DNA from: Halococcus saccharolyticus DSM 5350
Lineage (GTDB): Archaea; Halobacteriota; Halobacteria; Halobacteriales; Halococcaceae
DNA: 64,000 bases
NCBI RefSeq assembly: GCF_000336915.1
Contig: NZ_AOMD01000025.1
Location: 160,431-224,430, forward strand
Reading direction: 5' to 3'
Both the position numbers and the translations under genes were made by a program. How positions within the stretch are numbered: position 1 is the stretch's first letter; the number at the start of each line of letters is the position of its first letter. A model generated the notes under the pieces. That model searched no databases. It had not been told where the DNA came from and saw only the letters and a program-made list of their open reading frames with translations. This document shows, in pieces, positions 1 to 8,740 of this stretch.

Positions 1-929
1 TCCTCTACGGCCTCCATCTCGGTGGGCTCGCCCCGAACATGGACCTCTTCAACGCCGTCTCGCACCCGCTCACGACGATGCCGACTGGAGGATTCTCACC
101 GGAAGCCCGTTCGATCGAGGCGTTCTCCGCCGCTGTGCAGTGGGTCATCATCCCGTTCATGATCGCCGCCGGAGCGAACTTCGCGCTGTTCTGGCACGCC
201 CTCAACGGCGAGCCCGAACGCCTGTTTCGGGACACCGAGTTCCAATCGTACGCCGGCGTCGTCGGCGTGCTGACGGCCGTGATCGCGGGGCTGCTGGTTA
301 CCGGGATCGGGATCAACACGAACCCGTCGGCCGTTCCACCGATCATCGGCGCACTCGAGGATTCGGTGCGTCACGCGGCGTTTCAGGTCGTTTCGATCGT
401 CACGACGACTGGCTACGCCAGCATGGACTTCAACACGTGGGGCGCGCCAGCCAAATACCTCCTCCTGTTCGCGATGTTCGTCGGTGGCTCGGCGGGCTCG
501 ACCGGCGGCGCGATCAAGATCGTCCGGTGGGTAGTGATCGTCAAATCACTCCGCCGTGAACTCTTCACGACTATCCATCCCAAAGCGGTCTCGCCGGTTC
601 GACTCGGCGGCCGGGTCGTCGATGAGCGCGCTATCAGGGGCATCTACGCGTTCACGCTGCTGTATCTCGTCTTCTTTTTCGTCGCCACGGTGCTGGTTGT
701 TGTCGACGCGTGGCGGGTCGGCTATCAGGTGACTCCGTTCGAGTCGATGAGCGCCGTCGCTGCGACCCTCGGCAACGTCGGCCCCGGGTTCGGTGTAGTC
801 GGCCCGATGAACAGCTACCTCGAGTTTCCGGCCACGTCGAAGCTTCTACTGACGTTTCTGATGTGGATCGGCCGCCTCGAGATCCTGCCCGTTCTGGTGC
901 TTCTCACCCCGGCCTACTGGCGCACTTGA
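1..929 (+). CDS. trkH: TrkH-family potassium transporter, C-terminal part (start outside window)
   Basis: Membrane subunit of a Trk/Ktr potassium uptake system. The reading frame is open from base 3, so the gene begins upstream; 308 residues are visible. Three pore-loop-like stretches are seen: TTMPTGGFSP near the start, TTTGYAS about residue 137, and TLGNVGPGFG about residue 255. They fit the later repeats of the fourfold TrkH architecture. The C-terminal GRLE signature (MWIGRLEILP) is typical of the family. Hydrophobic segments alternate with these loops. A TrkA-type regulatory partner is not visible here. The stop codon lies at the edge of a dispersed GC-rich repeat. Confidence 0.95.
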   Translation, partial: LYGLHLGGLAPNMDLFNAVSHPLTTMPTGGFSPEARSIEAFSAAVQWVIIPFMIAAGANFALFWHALNGEPERLFRDTEFQSYAGVVGVLTAVIAGLLVTGIGINTNPSAVPPIIGALEDSVRHAAFQVVSIVTTTGYASMDFNTWGAPAKYLLLFAMFVGGSAGSTGGAIKIVRWVVIVKSLRRELFTTIHPKAVSPVRLGGRVVDERAIRGIYAFTLLYLVFFFVATVLVVVDAWRVGYQVTPFESMSAVAATLGNVGPGFGVVGPMNSYLEFPATSKLLLTFLMWIGRLEILPVLVLLTPAYWRT

Positions 930-1098
930 AAGCCCTCGGCGCGCCTTGGCGGCGCGCCTCGCCCTTTTCATGTCCTCCAGGCTGCACAGCAACGCATTAC
1001 GCGCGCCGGGCGCGTGGCCCGGCACGCGCTAAGGCCCTACCCTTCCCCATGTTAGCGCGCCCGGCGCTGTCGCGCTCGGGCGCGCTCACGGCCACCGC
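928..1098 (+). repeat. Dispersed GC-rich repeat, copy A
   Basis: About 171 bp closely similar to the segment at 9636-9807, with a shorter relative at 7492-7560. It opens with GCCCTCG, then a 7-bp hairpin (GCGCGCC/GGCGCGC), then CTCGCCCTT. It continues with a core around CAGCAACGCATT and a GC-rich inverted region ending in CGCGCTCA. No coding frame is shared with copy B, so it looks like a non-coding element. Function is unknown. Confidence 0.7.
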
Positions 1099-1183
1099 TC
1101 CGCGCAGCACCGCACCACTCCGCATCCGCGCCGTTCCGCAACCGCCCCGCACCGCGATCGCATCCGTCCGCACCGTTGTCGGA

Positions 1184-1384
1184 CTATTCGTCCAGCTCGA
1201 ACGCGACCTCGACCTCGGCCTGGTACTCGCGACCGTCAGCGTTCGCGATCTCGACGCCGAGGTTCTCGGTGTTGGCCCATTTCACGTTGTCGAGGGTATC
1301 CTCTGCTCGGTCGACGGCTTCATCGACGGCCGCATCGAACCCTTCGTCGCTCGTCCCGATCAGTGTGATCTTTTTGTACACCAT
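1184..1384 (-). CDS. Dodecin (flavin-binding protein)
   Basis: Dodecins form hollow dodecamers that sequester riboflavin or other flavins in the cytoplasm. The protein has 66 residues, the normal size. It begins [12 protein letters not shown], the first beta strand of the family. Trp36 and Gln55 fall exactly where the Halobacterium salinarum dodecin has its flavin-stacking Trp and flavin-binding Gln. The frame is open further upstream, but the extension is Arg-rich and unlike a protein, so I start at this ATG. No flavin biosynthesis gene is adjacent. Confidence 0.93.
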   Translation of the reverse strand: MVYKKITLIGTSDEGFDAAVDEAVDRAEDTLDNVKWANTENLGVEIANADGREYQAEVEVAFELDE

Positions 1385-1454
1385 GTGCGTCGCCCGGTTC
1401 GCTCGGCGACGGCATAAAACCGTGGCTCCCGGTGGTCGGTGATCCCGACGACGA

Positions 1455-2126
1455 CTATCGCTCGGTACCGCGCCTCGCAGCGTCGAATCGGTCGGCAAGT
1501 GCGCTCACGACCCCACTCAGGCGTGCGCCACCCCAGATCGCGACCACCGCCGCGCCGACGGTGTCGAAGATGAGATCGAGCATCGTGTCTTCGAGCCCGT
1601 ACTGCGTCAGCACGCTGCCGGTCCCGAGTACCGCGGCGAGCTCCGCGACCGTGAACTCGATGACCTCCCAGAGCACACCGAACGCGAGCACGAACAGGAA
1701 CACGAACACGACCGTGAACTCCGGCGGATAGGACACCTCGTCGCTGTGAACGTCGAGCGCACGGACAGCGGCGTAGCCCACCGCCGCGACCACTGACGCC
1801 GACAGCCCGTGCGTGAGGTGATCGTACCACCAGACCGACTGGTAGGGCGTGAGCGGTGACCCCGGCAGGCCTACAGTACCAAAGGCGTGGAGGAACACCG
1901 CGCTCGTGATCCAGAGGGTGAGTCCTGGATCCATCGGAATCCCGAAATCGTGTTCGAGCACCGAGGGGAGCCGCGTTACGAGCAACGCGATGCCGGTGTT
2001 GACCACGATCCCCGTGGTCCCACGATCGAGCCCGATGAAGAACATCCCGACCAACCCGACCTCCATCGCCCACGTGAGTTGGCGCTGGCGGCGCTCGGTG
2101 ATTCCGATTCGATCGCGAAGGTTCAT
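1455..2126 (-). CDS. YjdF/DUF2238-like multi-pass membrane protein
   Basis: 223 residues with about six hydrophobic segments. A conserved-looking YDHLTHG motif (about residue 104), LWEVIEF (about 160) and a [11 protein letters not shown] region (about 182) match the pattern of the YjdF/DUF2238 family of bacterial and archaeal membrane proteins, whose function is not established. Its start overlaps the stop of the upstream membrane gene by 4 nt (ATGA), so the two are translationally coupled. The two proteins look like diverged paralogues. The frame stays open far upstream inside other genes; that extension is Arg-rich shadow sequence and was not used. Confidence 0.7.
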   Translation of the reverse strand: MNLRDRIGITERRQRQLTWAMEVGLVGMFFIGLDRGTTGIVVNTGIALLVTRLPSVLEHDFGIPMDPGLTLWITSAVFLHAFGTVGLPGSPLTPYQSVWWYDHLTHGLSASVVAAVGYAAVRALDVHSDEVSYPPEFTVVFVFLFVLAFGVLWEVIEFTVAELAAVLGTGSVLTQYGLEDTMLDLIFDTVGAAVVAIWGGARLSGVVSALADRFDAARRGTER

Positions 2127-2710
2127 TCGACGCCTCCGGCGAACCGGGCGGGGTCGAGCCGCCGGCGAACGTACCACTCGAAGACGATCCCCGCACCGAT
2201 CCCGGCGACGGTCGAGGCGACGAACTCCCACATCAGCGCGTCCTCGGACACCAGAAAACCAGTACCGAGGGTGAGATCGGAGACCCAGCGCGCGACCGCC
2301 CAAATTCCGGCGGTCGCGATCGTGGTGATCACGACGAAAACCACGGCGAAGCGATAGCTCATCTCGACAGTCGTAAAGAGGTGCAGTTCGACCGCGATCA
2401 CCAGTGCGATCGCCGCCACACCGAGGTACGTGGCGACTTCGGCGACCACCGGCGGGGCGATCGTGCGGCCGATCATCGGAAGTGCGACGACCGCGAGCAC
2501 CTCCCACGGCAACATCGCCCGTGGAGAACCGAACGCGATCGAGGGGAACGAAACGAGAGCCACGACGCTCGCCGCGAACCCTGCTCCGAGGAGGTCGCCC
2601 TCGAACAGGTTCGCTGCTGCGACCACCGCGACGAACGCGATCAGCACCCACCCGAGTCTCGCGTTCAGGCGCTCGCTCTCGACGATCCGACCGATGTCCG
2701 CCCGCGACAT
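2123..2710 (-). CDS. Membrane protein, diverged paralogue of the next gene
   Basis: 195 residues with five or six predicted membrane helices. The C-terminal half follows the same pattern as its downstream neighbour: an LGTG turn, an EDALMWEF stretch and a final hydrophobic helix ending in Arg residues. It lacks the YDHLTH motif, so if the family is enzymatic this copy may have lost activity. It is coupled to the neighbour by a 4-nt overlap. Function is unknown. Confidence 0.6.
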   Translation of the reverse strand: MSRADIGRIVESERLNARLGWVLIAFVAVVAAANLFEGDLLGAGFAASVVALVSFPSIAFGSPRAMLPWEVLAVVALPMIGRTIAPPVVAEVATYLGVAAIALVIAVELHLFTTVEMSYRFAVVFVVITTIATAGIWAVARWVSDLTLGTGFLVSEDALMWEFVASTVAGIGAGIVFEWYVRRRLDPARFAGGVE

Positions 2711-2749
2711 AGCCCCTCGTTCGTCGCCCGAAGGATAAGACTGCCGTCC

Positions 2750-3757
2750 TCAGAGCACGGCGTAGGCGATCGCATAACCGACCGACGCGAGCGTGATCGC
2801 CGTGAGGCCGGTGAGCGCCGCCGCGATCCCACCGTACTCGCCGGCCGGCCGGTGTGTCCGTCGCCACGCGCGCCACTGCCGTCGCACGAGCGGTACGGGA
2901 CCGACGATTCCGACCGCCAGCACGCTGAAGACGAACTCGTACGACGATGCGAGCGTCGGTGCAGGCACGGCAAGTACAGCCGCTGCGTAGGCCACGCCGA
3001 GCGCCGCCCGGCCGTGGATCGCCTCGCGCACCCGGCGGTCGGTGAGTGTGGTGTAGACCACGAGCGCGAGCCAGAGCGTGGCGAGTTCGAGCCAGAACGC
3101 GCCGAACAGATGCAGCGTCGGGTCGGCAGCGAGGCTGATGCGCTGGGTCAACAGGCCGAGGTCGAACGGGTAGAGCAGCTGTGGCGGTCCCCCGGTGACC
3201 AGATCGCCGAACGGGTGACTGGCGAGGCCGAACGCCGCGACGAGCAGGACTGCGTTCGGGGAGAGATCGCCACGTCGAACCGCCACCGTCGTCACGGCGC
3301 AGCCCACGAGGCCGAACACGGTCATGACGAACGCGCCGAGCAGACCACTGACGATCCCGGCGACGACGGTGAGGCTCGCGAGGAGTACGACGGCCACAGC
3401 GCGATCGACAGTCACAGCTGTCGACCATCCCGTCGCACGTGCGGTGCTCATCGCCGGCGCGGTCGCCGACCGCTCCGCCCGACTCCAGTAGCGAAACGCG
3501 ATCGCCGCGATCGCCGCGACGACGAGGGAGTGGGTGACTGCACGGTGGACGACGTTGCCGGCAGCCCAGAACCCCTCGACGTCGAATGCACCGGACGCCA
3601 CCAATCCGAGCGGCGCATAGAGGATGTCGACATCGGGAAGCGTGGCGAACGCGCCGGCCGCTACGCCGAGTGTGAGCGCGTGCTCGCGCGAGCGCCCGGC
3701 CCAGCGTGCGCCGGCCGCAACGAGCGCGAACGCCAACAGTCCGTGGCCGACGAACAT
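2750..3757 (-). CDS. YdjM/DUF457-type membrane-bound metal-dependent hydrolase
   Basis: 335 residues. The N-terminus MFVGHGLLAFALV and the following LPDVDILYAPLG and HRAVTHSL segments match the LexA-regulated YdjM/DUF457 family. Those His and Asp residues are the presumed metal ligands. A second HPFGDL motif lies near residue 188. Around eight hydrophobic segments follow. I start at MFVGHG rather than an ATG 34 codons upstream, because homologues begin with an M-x-x-x-H pattern and the extension is charged and low in hydrophobicity. Substrate is unknown. Confidence 0.75.
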   Translation of the reverse strand: MFVGHGLLAFALVAAGARWAGRSREHALTLGVAAGAFATLPDVDILYAPLGLVASGAFDVEGFWAAGNVVHRAVTHSLVVAAIAAIAFRYWSRAERSATAPAMSTARATGWSTAVTVDRAVAVVLLASLTVVAGIVSGLLGAFVMTVFGLVGCAVTTVAVRRGDLSPNAVLLVAAFGLASHPFGDLVTGGPPQLLYPFDLGLLTQRISLAADPTLHLFGAFWLELATLWLALVVYTTLTDRRVREAIHGRAALGVAYAAAVLAVPAPTLASSYEFVFSVLAVGIVGPVPLVRRQWRAWRRTHRPAGEYGGIAAALTGLTAITLASVGYAIAYAVL

Positions 3758-3903
3758 GTCTCGATAAAGCGTGCCGACAGTATTAAGTGACTCGTGGGTA
3801 CGCGATGCACTCCCGTCCCGCGCTCGATCGTCAATCGACAGTCCCGAGGAACGGATCACGCCGATTTCCCCATCCTTTTGCTCACAGCCCTCCGGATGGC
3901 GGT

Positions 3904-5076
3904 ATGGAACCGCCCGAAGTCGGCGAACTCACGCCACCGGATCGAATGTTGATGGGGCCCGGCCCGAGCGAGGTCCACCCGCGCGTGCGGCGAGCGATGA
4001 GCACGCCTCTGGTCGGCCATCTCGACCCGGCCTTTGTCGACCTGATGGACGAAGTTCAGGAGCTGCTTCGATACACCTTCCAAACCGACAACGAGTTCAC
4101 CATCCCCGTGAGCGGCACGGGATCGGCCGCGATGGAGAGCGCGATCGCGAACCTCACCGAGCCCGGCGACACAGTTCTAGTTCCGGACAACGGGTACTTC
4201 GGTGATCGGATGGCCTCGATGGTCCGGCGGGCGGGCGGTTCGGTCGAGCGCGTCGACGCCCCGTGGGGTGCGCCGCTCGATCCGGACGACGTGGCCGCGG
4301 CGTGTGAAACCCACGACCCCGACGTGGTGGGGTTCGTCCACGCCGAGACCAGCACCGGCGTGCTCCAACACGACGTGCCGGCGCTCACCGAGACCGCCCA
4401 CGATCACGGTGCGCTCGTCGTCGCGGACACCGTGACATCACTCGGCGGCGTCGAGCTCCGGGTCGACGAATGGGGGATCGACGCGGCGTACTCGGCCACC
4501 CAGAAGTGTCTCTCCGCGCCGCCGGGCGCGAGCCCGCTCACCCTCTCCGAACGCGCGGTCGAGAAGGTCACGAGCCGCGACGCGCCGGTTCGGTCATGGT
4601 ATCTCGATCTCTCACTGCTCGCGGACTACTGGGGCGAGGAGCGTGCGTACCACCACACCGCGCCGATCACCAACGTCTACGCGCTTCGCGAGGCGCTTCG
4701 ACTGGTGGCGGAGGAGGGGATCGAGGCACGCTGGGAGCGCCACGAGCGGGTTGCGGGCGCGCTCCGTGACGGCGTCGAGGCGATGGGGCTCGGTCTCGCG
4801 AGCGAGTCGTGGCTCCCGAGCCTGAACACTGTGGCACTCCCCGACGGCGTCGACGATACAGTGGTCATCGATCACCTCCTCGCCGAACACGGGATCGAGG
4901 TCGCTGGCGGGCTCGGCGACCTCGCTGGCGACGTGCTCCGAGTGGGGTGTATGGGCCACTCCGCACGACCGGCGAACGTTCTCGCGCTCGTGGCGGCACT
5001 CGGCGACGTGCTCGCAGATCAAGACGCCGACGTCGATCCCGACGCCGGGCTCGCGGCGGCACGACGCCGGCTGTAG
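3904..5076 (+). CDS. Class V aminotransferase (alanine-glyoxylate/serine-pyruvate type)
   Basis: PLP enzyme of 390 residues. The opening [13 protein letters not shown] is typical of alanine-glyoxylate and serine-glyoxylate aminotransferases. The cofactor Lys is in [12 protein letters not shown] (about residue 201), preceded by the PLP-binding Asp in [10 protein letters not shown] (about 179). The C-terminal small domain ends with [11 protein letters not shown]. It probably moves amino groups between small amino acids and glyoxylate or pyruvate. The exact substrates cannot be read from sequence. The start was chosen at the ATG just before the conserved region; a longer frame reaches 3787 but is unlike the family. 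Confidence 0.88.
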   Translation: MEPPEVGELTPPDRMLMGPGPSEVHPRVRRAMSTPLVGHLDPAFVDLMDEVQELLRYTFQTDNEFTIPVSGTGSAAMESAIANLTEPGDTVLVPDNGYFGDRMASMVRRAGGSVERVDAPWGAPLDPDDVAAACETHDPDVVGFVHAETSTGVLQHDVPALTETAHDHGALVVADTVTSLGGVELRVDEWGIDAAYSATQKCLSAPPGASPLTLSERAVEKVTSRDAPVRSWYLDLSLLADYWGEERAYHHTAPITNVYALREALRLVAEEGIEARWERHERVAGALRDGVEAMGLGLASESWLPSLNTVALPDGVDDTVVIDHLLAEHGIEVAGGLGDLAGDVLRVGCMGHSARPANVLALVAALGDVLADQDADVDPDAGLAAARRRL

Positions 5077-5086
5077 TCCGACGGCC

Positions 5087-5407
5087 TCAGGCGACGAGTG
5101 CGGGGCCGAGCGAGGGGTGGAGCACCTCGTAGTCGCCGGCACCGTCGACGCCGATGACCGCCCAGTCGTAGTCGGGTTTGGTCGCGAGCAGTCGCTCGCG
5201 GAGATCGTGTGCGGTGTCGGTGCGAGCGACGAAACACCGAAGATCGCCCGATTCGGGTAGTTCCGTCGATTCATCGGCAGCCGTGACGGCGACGACACGC
5301 CACTTTCGCTCGGCGCTGAACTCGCGGCCGCTCCCGGAGACGGTGTAGCCGAGGTCGGTGAAGATCGATCGAGCCGCCTCGGTCGGTGGTATGCTAACAG
5401 CCCCCAT
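5087..5407 (-). CDS. Small conserved haloarchaeal protein (DUF7116-like)
   Basis: 106 residues, soluble and acidic. It resembles a haloarchaeal family I remember as DUF7116, with a FTDLGY motif near the N-terminus and a DYDWAVIGV stretch near the C-terminus. The layout (strand-helix-strand) suggests a small alpha/beta domain, but no catalytic motif is visible. The start MGAVSIPP was chosen because upstream sequence in frame is Arg/Thr-rich and atypical. Function is unknown. Confidence 0.6.
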   Translation of the reverse strand: MGAVSIPPTEAARSIFTDLGYTVSGSGREFSAERKWRVVAVTAADESTELPESGDLRCFVARTDTAHDLRERLLATKPDYDWAVIGVDGAGDYEVLHPSLGPALVA

Positions 5408-5474
5408 TCGACGGAGAGTACAACACGTCACGCAATAAGTGTTCCTCCCCGAACGCCACTGTATAGTTCGTTCG

Positions 5475-5714
5475 CTACTCGTGGGCTGCGTCCCACTCGT
5501 CCGGTTTCTTGATGTTGGCGCACACGTTGCACTTGAGTCGGCCCATCGCATCCATCGCGTTGTCGAACGCGCCGCAGTTCGCGCAGTAGTAGCCCCACCG
5601 TGAGTCGTCGGTTTCACTCGTGTACGCCACGAAAAACGGCCCCTTCGAGCCGCGTTCGGCCGCCTCACGGTCGACGTAGAGCCGCCGGCCGTCTGCGGTC
5701 GTTTTCGCGTCCAT
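5475..5714 (-). CDS. DUF5816 small zinc-ribbon protein
   Basis: 79 residues. Two CxxC pairs, YYCANCGAF (44-47) and KCNVCANIK (62-65), form a probable zinc ribbon. The RGSKGPFFVAY stretch and the C-terminal EWDAAHE fit the haloarchaeal DUF5816 family. No enzymatic residues are seen. It may be a nucleic-acid or protein adaptor, which is inference only. The start MDAKTTADGR gives the normal family length. Confidence 0.75.
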   Translation of the reverse strand: MDAKTTADGRRLYVDREAAERGSKGPFFVAYTSETDDSRWGYYCANCGAFDNAMDAMGRLKCNVCANIKKPDEWDAAHE

Positions 5715-5850
5715 GATCGACGGTGGGCCGCGCCGGACAAGTGCGTACTGGGTCCGGTGCACTGAGGTTGCTGCGAGCGGTCGCGCGACGCGCACCGCCA
5801 CGATAGTGGAATGAAAAGGTTCAGGCAACTCGCTCCGCTACGAACGATCG

Positions 5851-6258
5851 ATGACGCAGGTCGTCGTGCCCGTCCGGTATCCGCTGAGCGAACACTCCCG
5901 GCGCACGCTCGAAACCGCGATCGCGGTCGCCGACGAACGCGATGCCGCCCTCTCGGTGCTCCACGTCGATCTCTACCAGTCGAACCAGCGGGTCACGCAG
6001 GCCGACCTCAAGCACGCGGTCGAAGAGCAGTTCGGTCCGCTCGACCGGACGCGGTACGCCGTCCGCACCGGCTTCCTCGTCGAGGAGACCATCCTCGACG
6101 AGGTCGCCACCGAGGACGCCGACGTGGTCGTGATCGGCCGGAAGCAGGCTGGCCGGTGGCGGCGGATGGTTCGCCGGATCACCGACGAGCCGGACGTCGC
6201 ACAGTACTTGAGCGACCAGCTCGACTGTCACGTCGTCGCCGCGCCGCGTTCCGGGTGA
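5851..6258 (+). CDS. Universal stress protein (UspA family)
   Basis: 135 residues with the Usp alpha/beta fold. The first strand is MTQVVVPVRY, and the DADVVVIG strand comes before the usual nucleotide loop. That loop (GRKQAGRWRRMV) does not match the ATP-binding G-x2-G-x9-G-S/T pattern well, so this copy may not bind ATP. It is transcribed alone and convergently with mscS. A second Usp gene with an intact loop lies at 51301-51696. Confidence 0.85.
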   Translation: MTQVVVPVRYPLSEHSRRTLETAIAVADERDAALSVLHVDLYQSNQRVTQADLKHAVEEQFGPLDRTRYAVRTGFLVEETILDEVATEDADVVVIGRKQAGRWRRMVRRITDEPDVAQYLSDQLDCHVVAAPRSG

Positions 6259-6268
6259 GTCGGCTCTC

Positions 6269-7288
6269 TCACCCTCGCCGGTCGTCGAACTGCGGGCCGT
6301 CGTGCGGTATGGACGAGTCGTTGGAATCACCGAAGACGACCTGCGTGTGTGGGTATGCGAACTCGACGTCGGTCCCGTCGAGTCGCTCCCAGATGTTCTC
6401 TTGCACCGCCGAACGCACAGTCAAGAGTTTGTACGGCTCTCGGACCCAGTACCGCAGTGTCAGCAACACGCCGCTGTCGGCGTACTCGTTGATGTAGCAC
6501 GTCGGCGCGGCAGGATAGCGCGCGCTACCGATCCGGATGTCCGGTCCACCCCGGATCACGGTATCGACGTCCCGGGCCGCGCGCTCGATCAGATCCCGAG
6601 CTTGCGCGAGGTCGCCCTCGTAGGTCACGAGAATGTCGAGTGAGAGCCTCGTCCGTGGGTCTTCGGCGGAGTAGTTGATCACGTCGCGGTCGCGGATCGT
6701 CCCGTTCGGGATCACCAGAAAGGTGTTGTCGAGCGTGAATATCTTGGTGTACTGGAAGGTGATGTCCTCGACGAAACCACGGATCTGCGTATCTGTATCG
6801 GTGAGTTCGATCATGTCGCCGATCTCGTACGATTGATCGGAGAGGACGAACAGACCGCTGATGATGCTGCCGAGGATCGGCGAGATCACGACGGCGGTGG
6901 CTGCCGTGAGCACTGTCACCGACAGCAGGATGTTGCTAAGTCCGACTCCGAGGATCGCCGCCGCCGTGAGCAACCCGAAGAACATGACGACGACGCGGAT
7001 CGTGCGCAGCACTGCCCGAGTGACGCTGGGGCGGCGGAAGCGGCGCGCGACACGACGCCCGATCAGCCTGACGAAGAGCTTCGATCCGTACCACGCGAGC
7101 CCGAGCACCACCAGTGCCAGCGCCACCTGCACCGACCACTGGGGAACCCACTCGGGCAGCACCCGAGTCGCGGTCTCGACGACCTCGCCGGTACTGTTCT
7201 CGATACTACCGTTTTCGGGCGTACCGTTCAGTTGCGTGCCGACCTGTGCTCGCTGCGTGACGCCCCACGTCACGCCTTCCGCCTCCAT
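6269..7288 (-). CDS. mscS: MscS-family mechanosensitive channel
   Basis: Channel that releases solutes on hypo-osmotic shock, a direct concern for a halophile. 339 residues. There is a short N-terminal extracellular segment with NGT/NGS/NST sequons, then three hydrophobic helices (about 50-70, 90-112, 115-150). The last is the Gly/Ala-rich pore helix. The beta domain with GDMIELTDTDTQIRG and the IPNGTIRDRDVINYS motif follows (about 165-220), and then the C-terminal alpha/beta domain. The gene is monocistronic as far as can be seen. Confidence 0.92.
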   Translation of the reverse strand: MEAEGVTWGVTQRAQVGTQLNGTPENGSIENSTGEVVETATRVLPEWVPQWSVQVALALVVLGLAWYGSKLFVRLIGRRVARRFRRPSVTRAVLRTIRVVVMFFGLLTAAAILGVGLSNILLSVTVLTAATAVVISPILGSIISGLFVLSDQSYEIGDMIELTDTDTQIRGFVEDITFQYTKIFTLDNTFLVIPNGTIRDRDVINYSAEDPRTRLSLDILVTYEGDLAQARDLIERAARDVDTVIRGGPDIRIGSARYPAAPTCYINEYADSGVLLTLRYWVREPYKLLTVRSAVQENIWERLDGTDVEFAYPHTQVVFGDSNDSSIPHDGPQFDDRRG

Positions 7289-7653
7289 GTCCTCCGCTCA
7301 CCGTCGGTAGGAAAAAGGATTCCGACCCACCTTTTTACTTCGTCGGGTGCGCTCGCTCGTTTCGCTCACTCGCGCACCGCTCCTCGCAAAAATGTGGATC
7401 AAAAACCCCCGCTCGCTCCCTTCGGTCGCTCGCGGTGGGATCGCTGGCACTCCCCGCTACAGCAACCGCCTCCGCATCCGCACAGCACCACCGAAGCCCT
7501 CGGCCCGCTCCGCGGGCCTCGCCCTTCATCCGCCAGGTACCGCAACCGCACCGCCACCACTGCCCCGCGACCGCGTCCACTACCAAAATCGTGGTTCGCG
7601 GCGCAGTCATCAACCGGGAAACGACTAAACGCCCGCCAGTCGTGGATCGGACC
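7289..7653. other. Gene-free stretch with palindromes and a partial repeat
   Basis: Lies between the divergent mscS and PAC2 genes. It holds several GC-rich palindromes built on CGCTCG...TTCG...CG-type arms (near 7344-7376 and 7410-7437) and the partial repeat copy C at 7492-7560. I see no convincing coding frame. Confidence 0.5.
7492..7560 (+). repeat. Dispersed GC-rich repeat, short copy C
   Basis: Truncated relative of copies A and B. It keeps GCCCTCG, a hairpin (GCCCGC/GCGGGC) and CTCGCCCTT, then a CCGCCAGG segment like copy A's TCCTCCAGG. The second half of the longer repeat is absent. The hairpin stem differs from copy A in sequence but still pairs. Confidence 0.5.
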
Positions 7654-8400
7654 ATGGCCGAGACGATCCGGACCAGCCCCGACGCGACGTTCGACGTGGT
7701 CCACGACGCGGAGCCACCGGAGACGCTGCTCGCTGGCTTCGCGGAGTTCGGGATGGCTGGCCTCACCGCCGCCGACTCGCTGGTCGATCAGCTCGATCTC
7801 GAGCAGACAGGCCACATCACCGCCGATCGACTCCCCGCGATCACGCCGTTTTCCGACGGCGTGGCGCGCCACCACACGAGACTGTTCTCCCGTCCCGATC
7901 TCGATATTACGGTGTTGGTCGGTGAGTTGTTCGTCCCATTGCCGGCCGCCGCCGCGCTCGCCGAATCGGTTCTCGAATGGACGGAGTCGAACGGGGTTAC
8001 GGAGACCACAGTGCTGTCGGGAGTGCCGATGGCCCACGGCCCCGGCGAACACCGATCGTTCTACGTCGCCACCGAGGCCTACCGCGAGCGACGGCTCGAC
8101 GGGATCGACGTCCAGCCGATGGGCAACGGCTTCCTCGACGGTATCAACGGGACACTCATGGCCCGTGGCATCGACTCGCCGCTCGACGCCTGTGTGCTCA
8201 CGACACCTGTGCATCCGCTCGCGCCCGACGCCGAGGCCGCCGCGAGACTGCTCGAAACCGCCGACACGATCTACGATCTCGGTGTCGACGCCGGTCCACT
8301 GCGCTCGTTCGCGGAGGAAGTCCGCCAGCACTACGAGAGCCTGGCCGAACACGTCGAATCGACCGACGACCACCGGTACGACGACCAGATGTTCAGATAG
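7654..8400 (+). CDS. PAC2 family protein (proteasome assembly chaperone-like)
   Basis: 248 residues. The fold begins with the LLAGFAEFGMAGLTA motif (about residues 29-43), typical of PAC2/ATP-grasp-associated proteins. It continues with VLVGELFVPL and a NGFLDGINGTLMARGI segment (about 158-173). Archaeal PAC2 proteins are thought to assist 20S proteasome assembly, although this is mainly inferred from eukaryotic PAC1/2. A longer upstream frame exists but runs through the repeat region, so I start at MAETIRTS. No proteasome gene is nearby. Confidence 0.85.
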   Translation: MAETIRTSPDATFDVVHDAEPPETLLAGFAEFGMAGLTAADSLVDQLDLEQTGHITADRLPAITPFSDGVARHHTRLFSRPDLDITVLVGELFVPLPAAAALAESVLEWTESNGVTETTVLSGVPMAHGPGEHRSFYVATEAYRERRLDGIDVQPMGNGFLDGINGTLMARGIDSPLDACVLTTPVHPLAPDAEAAARLLETADTIYDLGVDAGPLRSFAEEVRQHYESLAEHVESTDDHRYDDQMFR

Positions 8401-8530
8401 CGCGCCGCCCCGACACACTCCCCACCGACCGCTCTATCCGACCCACCATTCTGCACCATTGATTGGCAAAATAGTTCATTTGAGGGAACTCTCCGCCAGA
8501 CGTATATTCGTCGCAACCGTATCAACGGCC

Positions 8531-8740
8531 ATGACTCGATCGGAACGCCGGCCACCGCCGGACGGCGGCACTTGGAGAAAGACGACGTTGTACTGCCCGG
8601 ACTGCGGCCACGAAAGCACGATCGATGGTGACTGGCACGTCGAACACACGACCGACGACGATCGCGACCGCGCCGCCTACATCTGTCCCGAGTGTGGCGC
8701 GGTCATCGCTCGTCGGCCCACCCGCCTCGCGATCGCGTAG
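8531..8740 (+). CDS. Small zinc-ribbon protein
   Basis: 69 residues. The two pairs CPDC (about 22-25) and CPEC (about 52-55) predict one zinc ribbon, with a basic Arg-rich tail (RRPTRLAIA). Similar short zinc proteins are common in haloarchaea and are often of unknown role. The frame continues upstream through the preceding genes, but the ATG here gives a compact protein. The gene ends where the convergent eIF2B-like gene ends (stop codons abut). Confidence 0.65.
   Translation: MTRSERRPPPDGGTWRKTTLYCPDCGHESTIDGDWHVEHTTDDDRDRAAYICPECGAVIARRPTRLAIA

Noticed and set aside
1455-3428. 657-codon minus-strand frame as one long protein
   Set aside because: Only the last 223 codons (from 2126) look like a protein. 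The upstream part overlaps two real genes in another frame and is Arg-rich.
2381-3790. 469-codon open frame on the plus strand
   Set aside because: Antisense to two membrane-protein genes; the translation is Arg/Asp/His-rich with no recognisable fold.
6833-8740. 635-codon plus-strand frame
   Set aside because: Most of it is antisense to mscS or out of frame with the PAC2 gene; only the last 69 codons (from 8531) look real.
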